Of a stretch of DNA of 8,807 nt, positions 6,185 through 8,807 are shown piece by piece. Location: positions 9,066-17,872 of the forward strand of contig VBGS01000098.1 in the NCBI GenBank assembly GCA_005889445.1, in the 5' to 3' direction. Position numbers and translations under genes: made by a program. This DNA is from Chloroflexota bacterium (GTDB lineage Bacteria; Chloroflexota; Limnocylindria; P2-11E). The notes under the pieces were generated by a model. It searched no databases, was not told the origin of the DNA, and saw only the letters and a list, made by a program, of their open reading frames with translations. Numbering within the stretch: the stretch's first letter is position 1; each line of letters starts with the position of its first letter.

Positions 6185-6442
6185 CTAGCGCGCTCTCCGA
6201 GCTGACGTCCGCTGGCCCTCTCGGTAGGCGACCTTCACTGAGGCATGGAAGCGCGACAACTTCGTGCCGTCGACCTCCGCCCAGAGGCGGCCAACCTCGA
6301 CGCCGAGCGGGTCTTTCACCTTTGACGCTTTCAGCGCCGCGATCACGGCCGCATCCCAGCTCCGGTGCGACTCGCCGCTGGCCTCGATGAGACGAACGAC
6401 CGCCGGTCCCGCTGTCGCTGGCTTAGCTTTCCGAGCGGGCAC
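6185..6442 (-). CDS. Dodecin-like small protein
   Basis: From GTG 6442 the protein has 85 residues. The core A-V-V-R-L-I-E-A-S-G-E-S-H-R-S-W-D-A-A-V (14-33), then G-V-E-V (47-50), then S-R-F-H-A-S-V-K-V-A-Y-R (63-74) follows the dodecin beta-alpha-beta-beta pattern, with the family's 'V-G-T-S-x-x-S-W-x-x-A' and 'y-r-v-x-v-k-v-s-F-r' motifs. Dodecins assemble as hollow dodecamers that often store flavins. The flavin-stacking Trp, which in my recollection precedes the E-V pair, aligns with G47, and the following Gln aligns with G51. The S-W form instead resembles the flavin-free or calcium-associated branch (mycobacterial SecE2-like). The frame opens upstream to TTG 6532, but those residues overlap the YtxH-like gene and are basic filler, so GTG 6442, with a 20-bp overlap, is preferred. 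The Arg-rich tail (80-85) is unusual. Family assignment is fairly confident, the ligand not. Confidence 0.78.
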   Translation of the reverse strand: MPARKAKPATAGPAVVRLIEASGESHRSWDAAVIAALKASKVKDPLGVEVGRLWAEVDGTKLSRFHASVKVAYREGQRTSARRAR

Positions 6443-6667
6443 TCGAACCGTGCGATCGCTTCGCGCGCGACGCGTCGCCGCCGTTCGCAGAAGCGCGTCG
6501 CTCTTCGATCGGCGGCAGGGCCGCGATCTCAAGGAGCTGATTCGCCATCACTCGCGCCTTCTCGACCAGCATGCGTCGTGTTTCGAGGCCGGGACGCGGC
6601 GCGAAGAGCGTTCCCGCGACGAATCCGATCACGAAGAAGCGAAGCGAGGTACGCATGAACGAGAACA

Positions 6668-6668
<1 letters not shown>
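6423..6668 (-). CDS. YtxH-like small membrane protein
   Basis: This is an 81-residue protein. A hydrophobic helix at about 9-24 (L-R-F-F-V-I-G-F-V-A-G-T-L-F-A-P) is followed by R-P-G-L-E-T-R-R (25-32) and an amphipathic helix to about 52. This reproduces the YtxH-type pattern 'G-x-x-x-G-x-L-F-A-P-x-x-G-x-x-T-R-r'. The C-terminal 28 residues are Ser/Ala/Arg-rich and probably disordered. ATG 6668 overlaps the TGA of the response regulator gene by one base (TGATG) and has a good Shine-Dalgarno (GGAGG at 6681-6677, 8 nt spacing). A second ATG four codons on is possible. YtxH proteins are poorly understood and often stress-associated, so no function is assigned. The gene overlaps the dodecin-like gene by 20 bp, so the two are likely translated together. 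Confidence 0.75.
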
Positions 6669-8065
<1,397 letters not shown>

Positions 8066-8070
8066 TTTCC

Positions 8071-8158
8071 GTACGCTTCCTTCACACTAGGTCGCCCAGG
8101 AGCACTCCAAACCGCCCTCCTGGGTGCGCCTGGCCAATTTTCTGTGGCAGAAGCGTAC
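8071..8158. repeat. 9-bp perfect inverted repeat bracketing the response regulator leader
   Basis: GTACGCTTC at 8071-8079 and its exact reverse complement GAAGCGTAC at 8150-8158 enclose the leader. The distal arm sits in the -35/-10 spacer of the predicted promoter and the proximal arm just before the start codon. A related copy, TCCGTACGTTCC at 8189-8200, matches TCCGTACGCTTCC at 8068-8080 apart from one missing C. These could be binding sites for one regulator; chance cannot be excluded. Confidence 0.4.
8095..8124 (-). promoter_or_regulatory. Leader hairpin upstream of the response regulator gene
   Basis: CCCAGGAG (arm 8124-8117 on the minus strand) pairs perfectly with CTCCTGGG (8102-8095) across a 14-nt loop. 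An outer G-C pair adds to it beyond a weak position. It lies in the predicted 5' untranslated leader, roughly 6-36 nt after the expected transcription start, and 88 nt past the MFS stop. No U-run follows, so it is a poor terminator for the MFS gene. A leader structure affecting mRNA stability or translation is more likely. Confidence 0.45.
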
Positions 8159-8165
8159 ATGTCAA
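8137..8165 (-). promoter_or_regulatory. Sigma-70-type promoter of the response regulator operon
   Basis: On the minus strand, TTGACA (8165-8160) is followed by a 17-bp spacer and GAAAAT (8142-8137, 4 of 6 consensus matches including the last three positions). Transcription would start near 8130, giving a leader of about 65 nt before GTG 8065. The -35 is perfect and the spacing optimal, and the element is in the only sizeable intergenic gap, so it is a reasonable prediction. Confidence 0.55.
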
Positions 8166-8211
8166 ACCCGCGGGGTCGATGCCGTTCATCCGTACGTTCC
8201 GCGGTCAGTGT

Positions 8212-8807
8212 CTAGGCGACCTCGTAGACCGCGCGGATTCGTGACCCAATCAGTGCGGTTGTGAGAGTGACTGCTCCGGCGATCCCGATCAGCACCGCCG
8301 GCCCGTAGACATCCGCGAGCGCGCCGCTCAGGAAGATGAGCGGGAGCCAACTGAGATTCGTGAGTGCGATGCGAGCCCCAAAGACTCGTGCTCGCGTTGC
8401 CGAGGAAGTTCCTTCTTGGAGGATCGTTACGGTTGGTACAAAGAACAGCACGTTGGCGAAACCAAGGAATGCGAATAACCCCAATGCGACCGAAAACGAT
8501 TGAGCGATCGAGATGAGAATGACTGTCAAACCCCAAGCCGCAAAGCCGAGCACAAGAAGTCGGCCCTTGCGCAACTGACCCACATAACGAGGAAGCACAA
8601 CGCTTCCGATCACGGCACCGACCGCGATTGCCGCTTCAGAGACCCCGAACTCAGCGGCTCCGAGGCTCGGATCGTTCTCCGCGAAGCGTTGAATCACGAA
8701 TGCTGGGGTCAGGCCATTGATGACCGGGAGCGAGAGTTGAGCAATTAGCGAGAACACTGTGTTCGTCCAGAGAATCGCGGAGCGGCGCAATAGAAGGAAG
8801 CCCTCTC
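8212..8807 (-). CDS. MFS transporter, C-terminal half (5' end cut by window edge)
   Basis: About 197 residues are visible, open to the window edge and ending at TAG 8214-8212. The first complete codons read E-G-F-L-L-L-R-R-S-A-I-L-W-T-N, which resembles the loop before TM7 of drug or siderophore efflux MFS proteins ('eGfrflrrhp-l'). I see six hydrophobic segments, matching TM7-12. They carry the loop G-Q-L-R-K-G-R and the A-R-V-F-G-A-R-I-A-L-T-N-L-S-W-L-P-L segment followed by S-G-A-L-A-D-V-Y-G-P, a standard TM10-11 pattern. A TTG inside could mark an apparent start, but the upstream frame is open and family-like, so the gene simply continues outside. It is transcribed in the same direction as the rest but is probably separate, given the promoter and leader after it. 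GC is about 55% by hand count over 8401-8760, lower than its neighbours. Substrate is unknown. Confidence 0.8.
   Translation of the reverse strand, partial: EGFLLLRRSAILWTNTVFSLIAQLSLPVINGLTPAFVIQRFAENDPSLGAAEFGVSEAAIAVGAVIGSVVLPRYVGQLRKGRLLVLGFAAWGLTVILISIAQSFSVALGLFAFLGFANVLFFVPTVTILQEGTSSATRARVFGARIALTNLSWLPLIFLSGALADVYGPAVLIGIAGAVTLTTALIGSRIRAVYEVA

Noticed and set aside
4314..6188. A 624-codon open frame on the plus strand
   Set aside because: It lies antisense across murT and the MerR gene, has Arg/Glu/Asp-rich low-complexity composition and no recognisable domain. Long antisense frames are expected in GC-rich coding DNA.
6443..6532. N-terminal extension of the dodecin-like frame to TTG 6532
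   Set aside because: It would add 30 basic, Arg/Ser-rich residues outside the dodecin fold and overlap the YtxH-like gene by 110 bp; GTG 6442 gives a normal size.
8095..8124. Intrinsic terminator for the MFS gene
   Set aside because: There is no U-run after the stem on the minus strand, and the hairpin lies after a good promoter, so a leader structure is a better explanation.

Overview
All twelve supportable genes lie on the minus strand, so the window reads from right to left. It is GC-rich and densely packed, with many start/stop overlaps. The largest non-coding gap is 146 bp (8066-8211), and no stretch over 300 bp lacks a gene. The gene content suggests a GC-rich bacterium with Gram-positive-type peptidoglycan amidation (MurT/GatD), a Tad/Flp pilus or secretion locus with an actinobacterial/chloroflexotal-style CpaE-like ATPase, and a sigma-54 activator. 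Sigma-54 activators are uncommon in Actinomycetota, so I lean to Chloroflexota or a neighbouring phylum. This is inference; nothing in the window fixes the taxon.

Layout, in transcription order. (1) 8807-8212: C-terminal half of an MFS transporter, cut by the window edge and lower in GC than the rest. (2) 8211-8066: leader with a good sigma-70-like promoter, a long-armed hairpin and a 9-bp inverted repeat. (3) 8065-6185: a compact unit of an NtrC-type response regulator, a small YtxH-like membrane protein and a dodecin-like protein, joined by overlaps. (4) 6140-3352: a MerR-type regulator followed by murT and gatD, whose products amidate the D-Glu of lipid II to D-isoglutamine. (5) 3351-3278: a short spacer with a hairpin that would form a cUNCGg-loop RNA. 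(6) 3277-1: a secreted or membrane-anchored alpha/beta hydrolase whose 3' end overlaps a Tad-type cluster: tadE-like, tadG-like, short CpaB/RcpC-like and CpaE/TadZ-like. The last gene very probably ends in an ATGA overlap with a following gene, likely the CpaF/TadA ATPase, just outside the window.

The most noteworthy points are the hydrolase built into the tad operon, the TadZ-like ATPase lacking both P-loop lysines, the truncated CpaB, the dodecin-like protein without the usual flavin-contacting residues, the MerR-murT-gatD linkage, and the structured leader of the NtrC-type regulator. I did not find convincing evidence of a wholly new system. The window looks like envelope and surface biology (cell-wall amidation, Tad pilus, surface hydrolase) with some non-standard components.
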